Assembly: GCA_019454045.1 (NCBI GenBank) | Contig: SKCR01023726.1 | Span: 248,001-312,000 of the forward strand | From: Zanthoxylum bungeanum | Lineage: Eukaryota; Streptophyta; Magnoliopsida; Sapindales; Rutaceae | Length of the DNA: 64,000 bases | Reading direction: 5' to 3' | In this document: in pieces, positions 1 through 9,110 of the stretch | Position numbering within the stretch: position 1 is the first letter of the stretch | How the letters are laid out: the number at the start of each line of letters is the position of its first letter | Translations under genes and position numbers: made by a program | The notes under the pieces: generated by a model | What the model saw: the letters and a program-made list of their open reading frames with translations, nothing else | Database searches by the model: none | Told to the model about the DNA's origin: nothing

Positions 1-836
1 TCCCAGATAAATTCTCGACGTAATTAATCACAGATTAATTCTTTCGCTGATAATTAATCCCAGATTAATTCTTTCTCTGATAATTAATCCCAGATTAATT
101 CTTGCCGTAATTAATCCCAGATTAATTCTCACTCTCACTTAATTAATCCCTGATTAATATTGTTCGAGTCAAATATCATCGGTGAATCTTTGGGATGCGA
201 CCCAAGAGATCCCTGGATATGTTGGCAGTAAATACGGTTATCGGACTATCCGAATACGTGCGTACCCGGTACCACGTTCTTACCGATTTACAAGACATGA
301 TTGGCTTCTAGCAAAGCACCGTGCCTACCCAATTCTCCAGAAATATTCTTCTACGGAATACATGATCTTTGTCAGGCGTAGTATACGTAGTATTGCGCAT
401 TACGATCCAGTATCGGATGTCACATGCTAGGCCTGGGGCTGAAGTTGTGTCTGCCCCGTACGAAGCATATATCGGATCACTAGCAACTAGTCTCTTTATG
501 ATCGGAAAGTCATGACCTAGTCATACTTCCCCGATGGCTATAGCACTTAGAGTACCAGTTCTGTATCATTGCGTAATCATCATCTCCATATGAATGAAGT
601 GATACTTCCATCTTGACATCACACCCAATACACTACGATTCTCTGTATACCCAGAAGAGGCGTACACAGAACCTATTAAAGCCCCGGACGACCAAAACCA
701 AAGTATATTGATTGTCGCAAGTATTAGCGATGCAAGTCTCAGGTTAAGACCAAATACACCTACCCTGATTCGGATTCCCATAGACACATAGTCATACTAC
801 CATGGGATTCCGAGGGGTTATCCAGAGCGAAGCTGT
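1..836 (-). mobile_element. Element D left LTR, outer part
   Basis: Matches the right LTR at 15826-16600 almost base for base, starting mid-LTR because the window cuts it. The first 170 bases are a short AT-rich tandem repeat built on TTAATCCCAGATTAATTCT. An 82-codon open frame at 182-430 occurs in both LTRs but lies in LTR sequence and shows no known domain, so I do not call it a gene. The LTR is interrupted at 836/837 by element A1 and resumes at 8745. Confidence 0.85.
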
Positions 837-1425
837 TGATGAGTGGTATTTATACCACTATTTCCCACTCATTTGACCTAATGTTTTGTATTGTTTCTCG
901 AGTTTTATGAACGTTTTGATGTGTTTTGTTGTTATTTTGCAGATAAATAAAGCTTGGACAGCACTGGAAGCAATTTGGGACAAATCCGGACAAAAATGCG
1001 TCAACTGGAATAATTTTGTCTACTTCGCGTCGCGCCGCGCATAGCATTGGCGTCGCGACTCCCAGCGTGCACCGGATCTACTAAAATGCGCCGTGGTCAA
1101 CGGGTCAACAATTTGAAAAGTTTGACTTTGCTAACGTGCGCCGTGCCACGTGTCACCATCACAGAAGACTTGCTAACGTGCGCTGCCACGTGTCATCATC
1201 CTACGGTGCCGACAATCATCATCTTCGCTATCGTGCGCCAGGACACGTGTCAACATCTCAACGGTCGTGCTAAAATGCGCCTAGGACACGTGTCAAGATC
1301 AGACGCTGCCGACAATCTCACATCATGATGACGTAAGCGCTTACGTCATGAACAGTGCCACATCATCTTATCTCTTTGCCGCCTCGCCACGTGTCAAGCC
1401 AGGATTGGCACGTTTGTTACTGTAG
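837..1425 (+). mobile_element. A1 5' LTR, truncated
   Basis: Same sequence as the first about 580 bases of the 3' LTR at 6676-7256, including the CACGTGTC boxes and the TGACG palindrome, but it ends before the TATA box. It therefore carries upstream promoter elements with no core promoter of its own. The boundary with gag at 1425-1428 has two extra bases (AC), typical of end joining. Confidence 0.85.
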
Positions 1426-1437
1426 ACTGAAGAAGCT

Positions 1438-3471
1438 ATGAGGCTGAGAGTTTTCCCATATTCCCTGAAAGACAGAGCAAAAGCATGGCTACATTCACTA
1501 CCAGCAGGATCAATCACAACCTGGAACACTCTTGCTACAAAATTTCTTGCAAAATACTTCCCACCAGCCAGAACTGCAAAGTTGAGAAATGACATCACAT
1601 CCTTTGTGCAGCAAGATTCAGAATCTCTGTACGAAGCTTGGGAGAGATACAAAGATTTGCTCCGGAAATGTCCTCACCATGAAATTCCAAAATGGCTTCA
1701 AGTCCAGACTTTCTACAATGGACTTTCTGGACTGATGAGAACCACAATCGATGCTGCTGCTGGAGGAGCTTTAATGGCAAAAGGAGAAGATCAAGCTTGG
1801 GACCTAATTGAAGAAATGGCCAACAACAACTCCTTGTGGCCAACAGAAAGAAGTCTGATTCAAAGAATTGCAGGAATATATGAAGTTGGAGCTAATACAG
1901 CAGTCAACACCAAGCTGGACCAGATATGCAAATTTATGGAGACTCTCAACACTCAAAGCACCACTGGATTCACAAGTTCACCATATGGAGGAGTACCAGA
2001 ACCACAACAACATGCAGAGACGGTGAATTATGTCAACAATTTCAACAGACAGGGGAACAATCCATATTCCAACACCTACAACCCAGGGTGGAGGAATCAT
2101 CCTAATTTTTCATGGAGCAACAATTCAGGGCAACAGCAGAACTATCCACCACCTGGATTCCAGCAACAGAACAAAGGCCAGACGCAGGCAAATGAACCAG
2201 GAATGGCAGACATGCTAGCTCAATTAAAGAGATATGAAGCCATGATTCAGAGCCAATCAGCTTCCATCAAAGCACTGGAGAATCAAATCGGACAACTGGC
2301 AATTGCTCAGAGCTACAGACCGCCAGGAACCCTTCCTAGCAACACTGAACCAAATCCAAGGAATATGGGGAAGGAGCAATGTCATGCCATTATGTTAAAG
2401 AGTGGTACTGAGATCAACAAAGATGTTGGAGTCAAAACAGCTGCTGAGGAAGTTCCAAAAGATGCAGTTCCACAGATGGAAGAAAAAGAAGCAAAAGAAA
2501 AAGAAGCAAAGGAAAAAGAAAAAGAACAGACTGCTCCACCACCACCTTTTCCTCAGCGTCTTCAGAAAAACAAACTGGACAAACAGTTTGCTCGTTTCTT
2601 GGAGATTTTCAAAAAGCTGCACATTAACATACCATTTGCAGAAGCCTTGGAACAAATGCCCAGTTATGTCAAATTCATGAAAGATATTCTTTCACGAAAA
2701 CGGAGATTGGGAGATTACGAAACAGTAGCTTTGACAGAAGAATGCAGCGCCATCATTCAGAGGAAACTTCCCCCAAAGTTGAAAGATCCTGGCAGTTTCA
2801 CCATTCCATGCATCATAGGAGAACATAATTTCGGTAAGGCTTTATGTGATTTAGGTGCAAGTGTTAACTTAATGCCTTTTTCTATTTACAGGAAATTGCA
2901 AATTGGAGAAGCAATGCCTACCTCAGTATCTTTGCAACTTGCTGATCGAACACTCGCATTTCCGAGAGGAGTCGTGGAAAATGTGCTGGTTAAAGTTGAC
3001 AAACTCATCCTTCCAGCTGACTTCATCATCCTTGACATGGAAGAAGACGCAGATGTGCCAATCATCCTTGGGAGACCATTCTTGGCTACTGGTCGGACCA
3101 TTATTGATGTACAGAAAGGTGAACTAACCATGAGAGTACAGGACCAAGAAGTAACATTCAATGTTTTCAAAGCCATAAATTTCCCAGATGATGAAAAGAA
3201 GGAAGAATGTTTCAGACTTGATGTGATACACCATACCATCCAGAACTCTGACGCAAAACAAAGTTCTACCAACAAACCTAAGGCATGTCAATCGCTTGTG
3301 GAGACTGATGATAAAGAGTTTTGTGCAATCGAAAAGCCAAGTCTTGTCCTACAAGCAACAGAAGAGAAACAGTTCCACCAATTCAATGAAATGGAGGAAT
3401 TTCACATTCAGCCTTTAAAAATGCCATATTGTACAAAGAAAAGGCCAGGAAAAGACATGATGAGAAGTTAG
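1438..3471 (+). pseudogene. Athila-type gag-protease polyprotein, 5'-truncated
   Basis: A 677-codon open frame. Residues 1-110 match the retrotransposon gag core (LPAGSITTW, LAKYFPP, CPHHEIPKW). Residues about 170-290 are Gln/Asn-rich, followed by a Lys/Glu-rich stretch and a proline run. The retroviral-type aspartic protease follows, with the active-site triplet in CDLGASVNLMP near residue 471 and ILGRPFLATGR near 545. Protein made here would package RNA and process the polyprotein in the cytoplasm. The gag N-terminus is missing because of the LTR-gag deletion, and the natural start is lost; the ATG at 1438 is only the first in frame. A one-base loss near 3415 puts the last about 18 residues out of frame with the integrase tail. 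No reverse transcriptase follows. Confidence 0.85.
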
Positions 3472-3722
3472 TACGCATACAACTGGAACCAGGGCAGAAG
3501 GTATTGTTCAATAAATCAGGAGTGAAATTCTTCCCATGGAAGTCAAAAACAAGGTGGTCAGGTCCATTCCTAATCACTAAGGTTTTACCAGACAAAACCA
3601 TTGAGATAAATGATCTTGATTCCCACAAAACTTTCAAAGTAAAAAACAAGCGTGTCAAACACTACTGGGGAGAATCATTTGAGCGACAAAAAGAAAGTGT
3701 CACACTTTCAGATCCAGCATAA
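3429..3722 (+). pseudogene. Integrase C-terminal tail fused downstream of protease
   Basis: Codes for the basic end of a gypsy integrase: KRHDEK, then LEPGQKVL, FFPWK, RWSGPFLITKVLP and FKVKNKRVKHYWGE. The pattern GQKVLL-x-KL-P-x-KLKSRW-GPF is the usual post-core integrase C-terminal domain of Athila-like elements. The zinc finger and DDE core that should precede it are absent. The join between protease and this tail is the same in the copy at 30603-31709, where it is in one frame. Here a one-base shift separates it from the protease frame. Confidence 0.8.
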
Positions 3723-3862
3723 ACGTTCAAGAAGTCACGTCTAGCTGACGACTTTAAACTTAGCGCTCGCAGGGAGGCAACCCATGCAATTTTTGTATAT
3801 ATTGTGATTTGGTGTGATTTAATTTTGGTGTGTTTAGTTTTTGTAGATTTAGTAATTTCAAG

Positions 3863-4162
3863 ATGGAAGAAGCTCTCGTAAATCTTCACAAGCAATTTCC
3901 TTCTCTCCCTCAAAAATCTCTGATGAAAGTCTACAAAGCTCGCTTGGAACGGATAAGGTTACTGACGATCTATGGTGTTCCCAATGACATTCGTTGGGTA
4001 ATTGAAGCACGAGTCCGATTGGCAGGTGAGTCTTCTGAATCTTTTATTTCACACTTGCCTGGTTTTGAAGAAGCACCTATGCAAAGAAACGAAGAGCTAA
4101 ACAAATGGGTGTTTGTTACAAATGTGCACGTTGGAATTGCAACACTCGTTGTCATTCTTTAG
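3863..4162 (+). pseudogene. Small Cys-rich basic ORF of the Athila family, copy 1 (frameshifted)
   Basis: Same gene as 31962-32381. The first 72 codons (MEEALVNL to SHLPGF) align without gaps; then a one-base loss near 4066 moves the frame, so the basic and Cys-rich half is translated wrongly and ends early at 4162. In the other frames the lost half can still be read in the DNA to about 4290. It sits after the integrase tail, where Athila elements keep their env-like gene. The ATG at 3863 lies just after a T-rich, AG-ending stretch that looks like a splice acceptor. I do not recognise a host gene family; see the intact copy for possible relations. Confidence 0.6.
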
Positions 4163-4674
4163 GAATGGTGTCTGATAATCGCGAAGACAAAATTAAATTC
4201 ATTAGGGATGGCTTGAGTAAGGAGTCTTTAGTTTAGATGATATCTTCGACTCTTGAGACGCATCCCAGTGGATATGTTCACATAGAATTTCGCAGATTAC
4301 ATACACAATTTCAAAAAGAAAGTCAACAGTTAAGTCTTGGGAATCTGACTAAAAAAAACCCTGTTTGCCAATTTATAAAAAAATTGGATGGGAAGCTTGT
4401 CCCTGACGCATAGACGTTAATCAAGCTGTAGATTTTTGTACATATTTTATCTTTTTGTCTTTTTCGAATAATAATTGTGATTTTTGTGTTTCTTTTATTT
4501 TCTCCGACAGGATCCAGATCTTGTTGACTATCACGATCTATTTTACTATTTTGCTACTAATCGTCCTTTGGAAGATACTTGTGCTATTTTTACTCACTCT
4601 TTTCAGGTATTATAAATTCAACTCATCATTGCACCTTTGAAGTCATCCAGAGTCAAGAAAGAAAAACATAAAAA
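4163..4674 (+). other. Spacer between Cys-rich ORF and LOG, with an exon-like block
   Basis: After the decayed end of the Cys-rich ORF comes T-rich sequence ending in CTCCGACAG at 4502-4510, a good splice-acceptor context. From 4511 to 4614 one frame is open (begins DPDLVDYHDLFYY, ends HSFQVL, stop). It contains TTTTCAG/GTATTA at about 4598-4610, which could also be a donor. The same block is conserved at about 32610-32720 in the second copy, there with small gaps and a stop. It may be an exon of a spliced mRNA used to reach the LOG start codon. Confidence 0.4.
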
Positions 4675-5331
4675 ATGGAAGCCACTTCAAGAAGACGAGT
4701 TGAAAACATTTGTGTGTTTTGTGGAAGTACTGTTGGTACTAAACCACAATACATAGAAGCAGCACAGGAATTGGGTCGAGTTTTAGCTGCAAGAAATATG
4801 CACCTAATATATGGCGGAGGAAATCTCGGACTTATGGGGATCGTTTCAAAAGCCGTACAGGAGGGAGGCAGTCATGTTTTGGGAATCGTCCCAAAACCCT
4901 TGGCAGAGGCAAATCTTATTGGATCATCAAACGGAGAGGAACTAATCGTATCAGGTATGTCTGACGCCTGGTAGAAATGATTAACCGTGCTGATGCTTTT
5001 ATTATCGCTTTGCAGTGGCTGGCTTGGGTACATTGGAGGAAATTTTTATAGTTCTTCTTGGGCGAACCTGAACATACACCAGAAACCAATTGGACTACTC
5101 AATGTTGATGATTTTTATGATTTTCTTTGTGTGTTTCTTGATGATGCTCGGAGAAATGGGTTCGTATCAAAACCTATGAAAGAACTCCTCTTCACTGCCA
5201 GACTTGCTCCGGATCTAATAGATCAACTCATAGCCTATGAACCACAAGTTGACCCTATCCTATCAAAAATAAATTGGTCCAAGGACGATCGTGGTAAGTG
5301 GCGTCGAATTAATCTGGATCTTAACCTTTAA
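4675..5331 (+). pseudogene. LOG-like: LONELY GUY-like cytokinin riboside 5'-monophosphate phosphoribohydrolase, retrotransposon-borne copy 1
   Basis: Plant LOG enzymes release free active cytokinin from its nucleoside 5'-monophosphate in the cytosol and nucleus. The frame starts MEATSRRRVENICVFCGS, with the Rossmann start, LIYGGGNLGLMG, GIVPKPLAEANLI, and after a break SWANLNIHQKPIGLLNVDDFYDF, LLFTARLAPDLIDQL and LSKINW, which together span a whole LOG protein of about 215 residues. It has no introns, whereas plant LOG genes normally have several, so it was captured through RNA. A C-terminal extension ends NLDLNL, not usual for LOG. A one-base loss near 4964 and extra bases near 5012-5022 destroy the frame around the catalytic PGGxGTxxE motif, so this copy is inactive. 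It lies on the element's plus strand and would rely on the LTR promoter. Confidence 0.88.
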
Positions 5332-5388
5332 TTTCCTGTAGATTTCAGCTAACCAGGTACAACCTTCTAACTCTTTTTCTACTGTTTA

Positions 5389-5428
5389 AGACATTGGGGA
5401 CAATGTCTCATTTAGGTTTGGGGGAGAA
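5389..5428 (+). other. Hairpin plus internal polypurine tract after LOG
   Basis: AGACATTG and CAATGTCT form an 8-bp stem around GGGA (5389-5408), followed by a purine-rich run GGTTTGGGGGAGAAA. The same pair follows the LOG reading frame in both other copies (about 25669-25710 and 33473-33511). A hairpin and G-rich run at this place is common in Athila elements; a role as extra plus-strand primer is inference. Confidence 0.55.
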
Positions 5429-6481
5429 ATTTAGTTGATTAGTACCTTGTTTTTAGTTTGTATGTTGTTTTTTTTTTTAGTCCAAAATTTTTCAAAAAAT
5501 ACAAAAAAATTGAAAAATTTTCAAAAAATACAAAAATATTATTTTGCATTTTCGTATTTCTGTTTTGACTAAAAAGGTGGAAATTGGTAAGAGGTAGCTG
5601 AGTAAGGAGTTCTCACTCCTGATACGTATCTCAAACTATTTATTTCGAAATAAGTTATTTTTGTTTATTTCCTTTTAAATTATTTAATTTGTGAATTCTC
5701 CATAAATCTGACTAAAATGAATCTTCATATATGTTCAGTTGACAGGTATTATGAACTTACATGGAACATACAGTCGTGAGCTAAAAAGTTTGTAATATTC
5801 CGTGCTATAGTTTAATTGGAGGAAGCATCTCTAAATAGTGATGGAGTAAAAAAAAAAAAAAAAAAAAAAAAAACGTCCGAGATCCGAGTTATTAAGTCTG
5901 TAAGGGTGTTTTAACACCTAGTGCCCTAAAACCAACTGGTTTTGGGAGTCACTGGCCCAAAGCTCGTTACATGGATCGAAGATGCTGCAAATATATATAT
6001 ATATATATCTGAAGTCTGAGTAATTAAGTTCGTAGGGGTGTCTTAACACCTGGTGCCCTAAAGCCAACTGGTTTGGGAGCCACCGACCCAAAGCTCGCTA
6101 CATAGACGGAAGGTATTGTATATAAATAAAAAATAGAGAAAAAAATCAAAGAAAAAATCAGAAAAATCAGAAATTATTCCATTGCTACAAAAAAGGTGTG
6201 AAATCTGATAGAACTTTAGGACAAAAATATTACTCTCTTATCAACTGCACTTATGACTGTTGTGGGCAAAAATGAGTTGATTAATATTTTGTTAGCTGTG
6301 TATATGGAGAATGGTAAAAATAATCGGAGAATTTACTTATTCGGTAATTTAGAAAGAAACAAAACAACTAGTAACTTGGAGTAGAATTTTCACCTGATTA
6401 GTCACTAACTTTCTTTATTCTAATTTTCGCTTGTCTTTTTGCTTTTGTGTGCATTAGTTTTAACTACATTTTTACTTTTGT

Positions 6482-6610
6482 AAAATGTTTGTGGGTATCA
6501 TTGCTGTAAGCCCTCACGAGACTACACTCGTCCACTAGGGACACCTAGGGGTTTAAAGGCTTGTTGCATATGCTAAATGCAACCGTGATCCCTACGAAAG
6601 TGGCTTAGTT
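6482..6610 (+). other. Conserved structured block near the 3' end of Athila copies
   Basis: Runs from GTTTGTGGGTATC to GAAAGTGGCTTAG and is nearly identical at about 26728-26850 and 34402-34523 although flanking bases have drifted. It includes GTTGCAT-ATGCTAA-ATGCAAC, a 7-bp stem with a 7-base loop, and CGAG/CTCG pairs. No reading frame is kept, so an RNA role (packaging, export or dimer formation) is possible. Confidence 0.45.
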
Positions 6611-6983
6611 AAATTTTATTTTCATGTTATTTTCTGTTTTGCTCGAGGACTAGCAAAATGTTAGGTTTGGGGGTGTGATGAGTGGTATTTATACCACTAT
6701 TTCCCACTCATTTGACCTAATGTTTTGTATTGTTTCTCGAGTTTTATGAACGTTTTGATGTGTTTTGTTGTTATTTTGCAGATAAATAAAGCTTGGACAG
6801 CACTGGAAGCAATTTGGGACAAATCCGGACAAAAATGCGTCAACTGGAATAATTTTGTCTACTTCGCGTCGCGCCGCGCATAGCATTGGCGTCGCGACTC
6901 CCAGCGTGCACCGGATCTACTAAAATGCGCCGTGGTCAACGGTCAACAATTTGAAAAGTTTGACTTGCTAACGTGCGCCGTGC

Positions 6984-7330
6984 CACGTGTCACATCACAG
7001 AAGACTTGCTAACGTGCGCTGCCACGTGTCATCATCCTACGGTGCCGACAATCATCATCTTCGCTATCGTGCGCCAGGACACGTGTCAACATCTCAACGG
7101 TCGTGCTAAAATGCGCCTAGGACACGTGTCAAGATCAGACGCTGCCGACAATCTCACATCATGATGACGTAAGCGCTTACGTCATGAACAGTGCCACATC
7201 ATCTTATCTCTTTGCCGCCTCGCCACGTGTCAAGCCAGGATTGAGCCACGTTTGTTACTGTAGCTGGCGTCGCGACGCACGCTATATTCCCAGCGTCGCG
7301 ACGCTGACCCCCTATAGACGCCTATAAATA
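6984..7330 (+). promoter_or_regulatory. LTR promoter with five G-box/ABRE motifs, a TGACG palindrome and a TATA box
   Basis: CACGTGTC occurs at 6984, 7023, 7080, 7123 and 7224. TGACGTAAGCGCTTACGTCA at 7165-7184 is a perfect 20-bp palindrome with two TGACG cores. GCGTCGCGACGC-type palindromes follow near 7266-7305, and TATAAATA lies at 7323-7330. ACGTGTC is the core of abscisic-acid response elements and TGACG is bound by TGA-class bZIP factors, so stress or hormone control is likely; that is inference from motif content. Confidence 0.65.
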
Positions 7331-7604
7331 GAGCGCGAGTTTTCAGTTTTTGGTTTACCATTTTCTCTCCCAAATCCTATGTAATTAGGGAGTTTCTCTC
7401 TCTCTAAGTTTCTTTTATTAAAGTTTTGTAATTTTTAATTACTTTTTGTAATAATAATAATTTACTTTCTTTATTTTACAGTTTTTACTACTTATTATGA
7501 GGAGGTAACTTCCCTCTGTTAAGGTAAAAGGTAATTCTTTTACTATTAATTTTTAGATAATTCTCCCATAATTATAATATATTCAAGTTTTAAATTTAAT
7601 TAAT

Positions 7605-7830
7605 CAGGATACCGCCAGATTGGTCGGTGATTAATTAAATTTATATTTCGCCTTTATGGCTGGTTTATTTTCTGTTCCGCCTTTATGGCTGGTATAATTT
7701 AAGATCCGCCTTTATGGCTGGTTTAATTTAAATTCCGCCTTTATGGCTGGTTACTTTTAAAATGATTCCGCCTTTATGGCTGGTTGTTTTTAAACTAATC
7801 AAAATACCGCCTATATGGCTGGATGAAAAT
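7605..7830 (+). repeat. Tandem repeat CCGCCTTTATGGCTGGT in A1 LTR
   Basis: About seven units of roughly 30 bases, each with CCGCCTTTATGGCTGGT followed by a T/A-rich spacer. The other Athila LTRs have only three diverged units (for example about 27888-28020), so the array expanded in this subfamily. Confidence 0.8.
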
Positions 7831-8744
7831 GTTTTGCAAAGTTTATATTATATTATGGGAGAAATCTAATTAGTATATAGTAGAAGTAATTCCTTTTTAC
7901 CTTAGCAATTTTATTTTTTTCACTTTCATTCAGAGCAGTTTTTTACTACATTTACTTTATGCAATTTTATTTAAGTCTTTTAAATTTTTAGCCCCTTAGT
8001 TAGTTGTGTCGTAGCTAAATTAGTTATCTAGGGTTGTGATGAATTTCAATTTAACTGGTTTATAAGGGTTAGATTATAGTTTGGGTAAATTAAAGATTTA
8101 TTTATTGAGTCTTAATCTTAATGCTCTTTAATTAACTGGCCATTAATTAAATTGATTAGGTAAACTTAAAATGAACTAGACATAGGGATTTTAAGTTTAA
8201 GACCTTAGACTCAATAGCCCACGATCTTCCTGAGGATAGATAACCCTTTTAATAGATTTCCTTACAGGATAGGAATATACCTGTTAGGCGGGGGTAGCCA
8301 TAATTGGAACTTGAACTTAATGAATCTAGGTAATCTGGTTGACATAGGAATATGGTTCAATTGAATTATACTAGATATTTGTAATTGACCATCGGAAGAG
8401 GCTTTTACATAAGTTAGTGTTCCAGGTTAATAAATTGATATTTTACCCAACTATAAGATAACTACTTCATCTTTTAAATAATATTGAAATAAATCACAAC
8501 CCTGGATAGTTTTTAATATTGAATTTCCTTAAAATCTACTTTTAACCAATTTAGTTATTTGTCTTTAAATTTAGAATCGTCGCCATTTCAAAACAATCAA
8601 ACAACTTGTTAGATACTGGTAATCATTTGGCCCAATAAATTGATAACAAAAAGGTTTTAAGTCCTCGTGGGATCGATACTTTTTATACTACTTGAACGAT
8701 ACGTACGCTTGCGTTATACGTGTGTGTTTACGCCGGTCAGCTGT

Positions 8745-9110
8745 TTCCGTACCATCGGTAAACAGAACCTCATATTACACTTGCATGAGTATCCAATATC
8801 AAAATATATGAGAACTATGTCGTCACGCTTCCATAACACGCACAAGTGTAATACTAGTCTATTCCGCATTATCGATGTCCAGTCTCGATAATACTACGAC
8901 TAGAGATATTTAATGATTAAACCTTTGTGGATTAATATTGTCTCATATCTTATTAATCCGGAACTAATCATAATGACTTTTATCATTTATATATCCAGGT
9001 AATCCAATTACAAATGATAAAAGAGTAATTTCATTTGTCACATAGTTAATTTGTACAACAACACCATGTTCTGTACAAATAGTGATGATATGGGTCAAAA
9101 TTATCCAACA
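8745..9110 (-). mobile_element. Element D left LTR, inner part, with adjoining polypurine tract
   Basis: Continues the LTR interrupted at 836 and ends CCAACA at 9110. On the minus strand GCCAAGTGGGAGAT (9111-9124) directly precedes TGTTGGATAATT, the classic copia polypurine tract and LTR start. This fixes the element's orientation. Confidence 0.88.

Larger units (their letters stand above)
5332..6675 (+). other. A1 3' untranslated region
   Basis: No coding signal. It holds a hairpin with a polypurine tract (5389-5428), an A run of about 28 bases at 5847-5874, and two imperfect copies of a roughly 120-base block (about 5875-5990 and 6008-6120) with the inverted motif GGTGTTTTAACACC and the phrase GCCCTAAAGCCAACTGGTTT. 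A conserved block at 6482-6610 and the main polypurine tract at 6664-6675 complete it. The same order occurs at 25609-26927 and 33403-34602, where the third copy has lost one of the duplicated blocks. Confidence 0.7.
837..8739 (+). mobile_element. Athila-type non-autonomous retrotransposon A1 carrying a LOG gene
   Basis: Order: truncated 5' LTR (837-1425), gag-protease, integrase C-tail, Cys-rich ORF, LOG-like ORF, long 3' untranslated region, polypurine tract, full 3' LTR (6676-8739). Ends are TG and CA with a 5-bp duplication. Gag and protease are of the Ty3/gypsy Athila type. The 5' LTR stops at 1425 and, after two filler bases, continues in mid-gag at 1428, so the rest of the LTR, the primer site and the gag start were deleted in this copy after insertion. 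Reverse transcriptase, RNase H and the integrase core are also absent, but that loss is shared with the second copy at 29000-34602 and so is a family trait. The element could only have moved with enzymes from an autonomous relative. Confidence 0.88.
6676..8739 (+). mobile_element. A1 3' LTR, full length
   Basis: Starts TGATGAGTGG right after the polypurine tract GGTTTGGGGGTG and ends CGCCGGTCA, 2064 bases. U3 holds the CACGTGTC boxes and a TATA box at 7323-7330. R/U5 holds a short tandem array (7605-7830) and then conserved U5. Compared with the LTRs at 26928 and 34603, the first about 150 bases and most of the part after the TATA box align, but the middle of U3 has no counterpart. Confidence 0.9.
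832..8744. repeat. Target-site duplication of element A1 (GCTGT)
   Basis: GCTGT stands at 832-836 directly before the TG of the A1 LTR and again at 8740-8744 directly after its CA. The uninterrupted second copy of the D LTR near 16600 has the same context without the insert. This fixes both ends of A1. Confidence 0.9.

Noticed and set aside
182..430. 82-codon frame conserved at 15946-16194
   Set aside because: Lies within an LTR and is conserved only because the two LTRs are copies of each other; no domain or start context.
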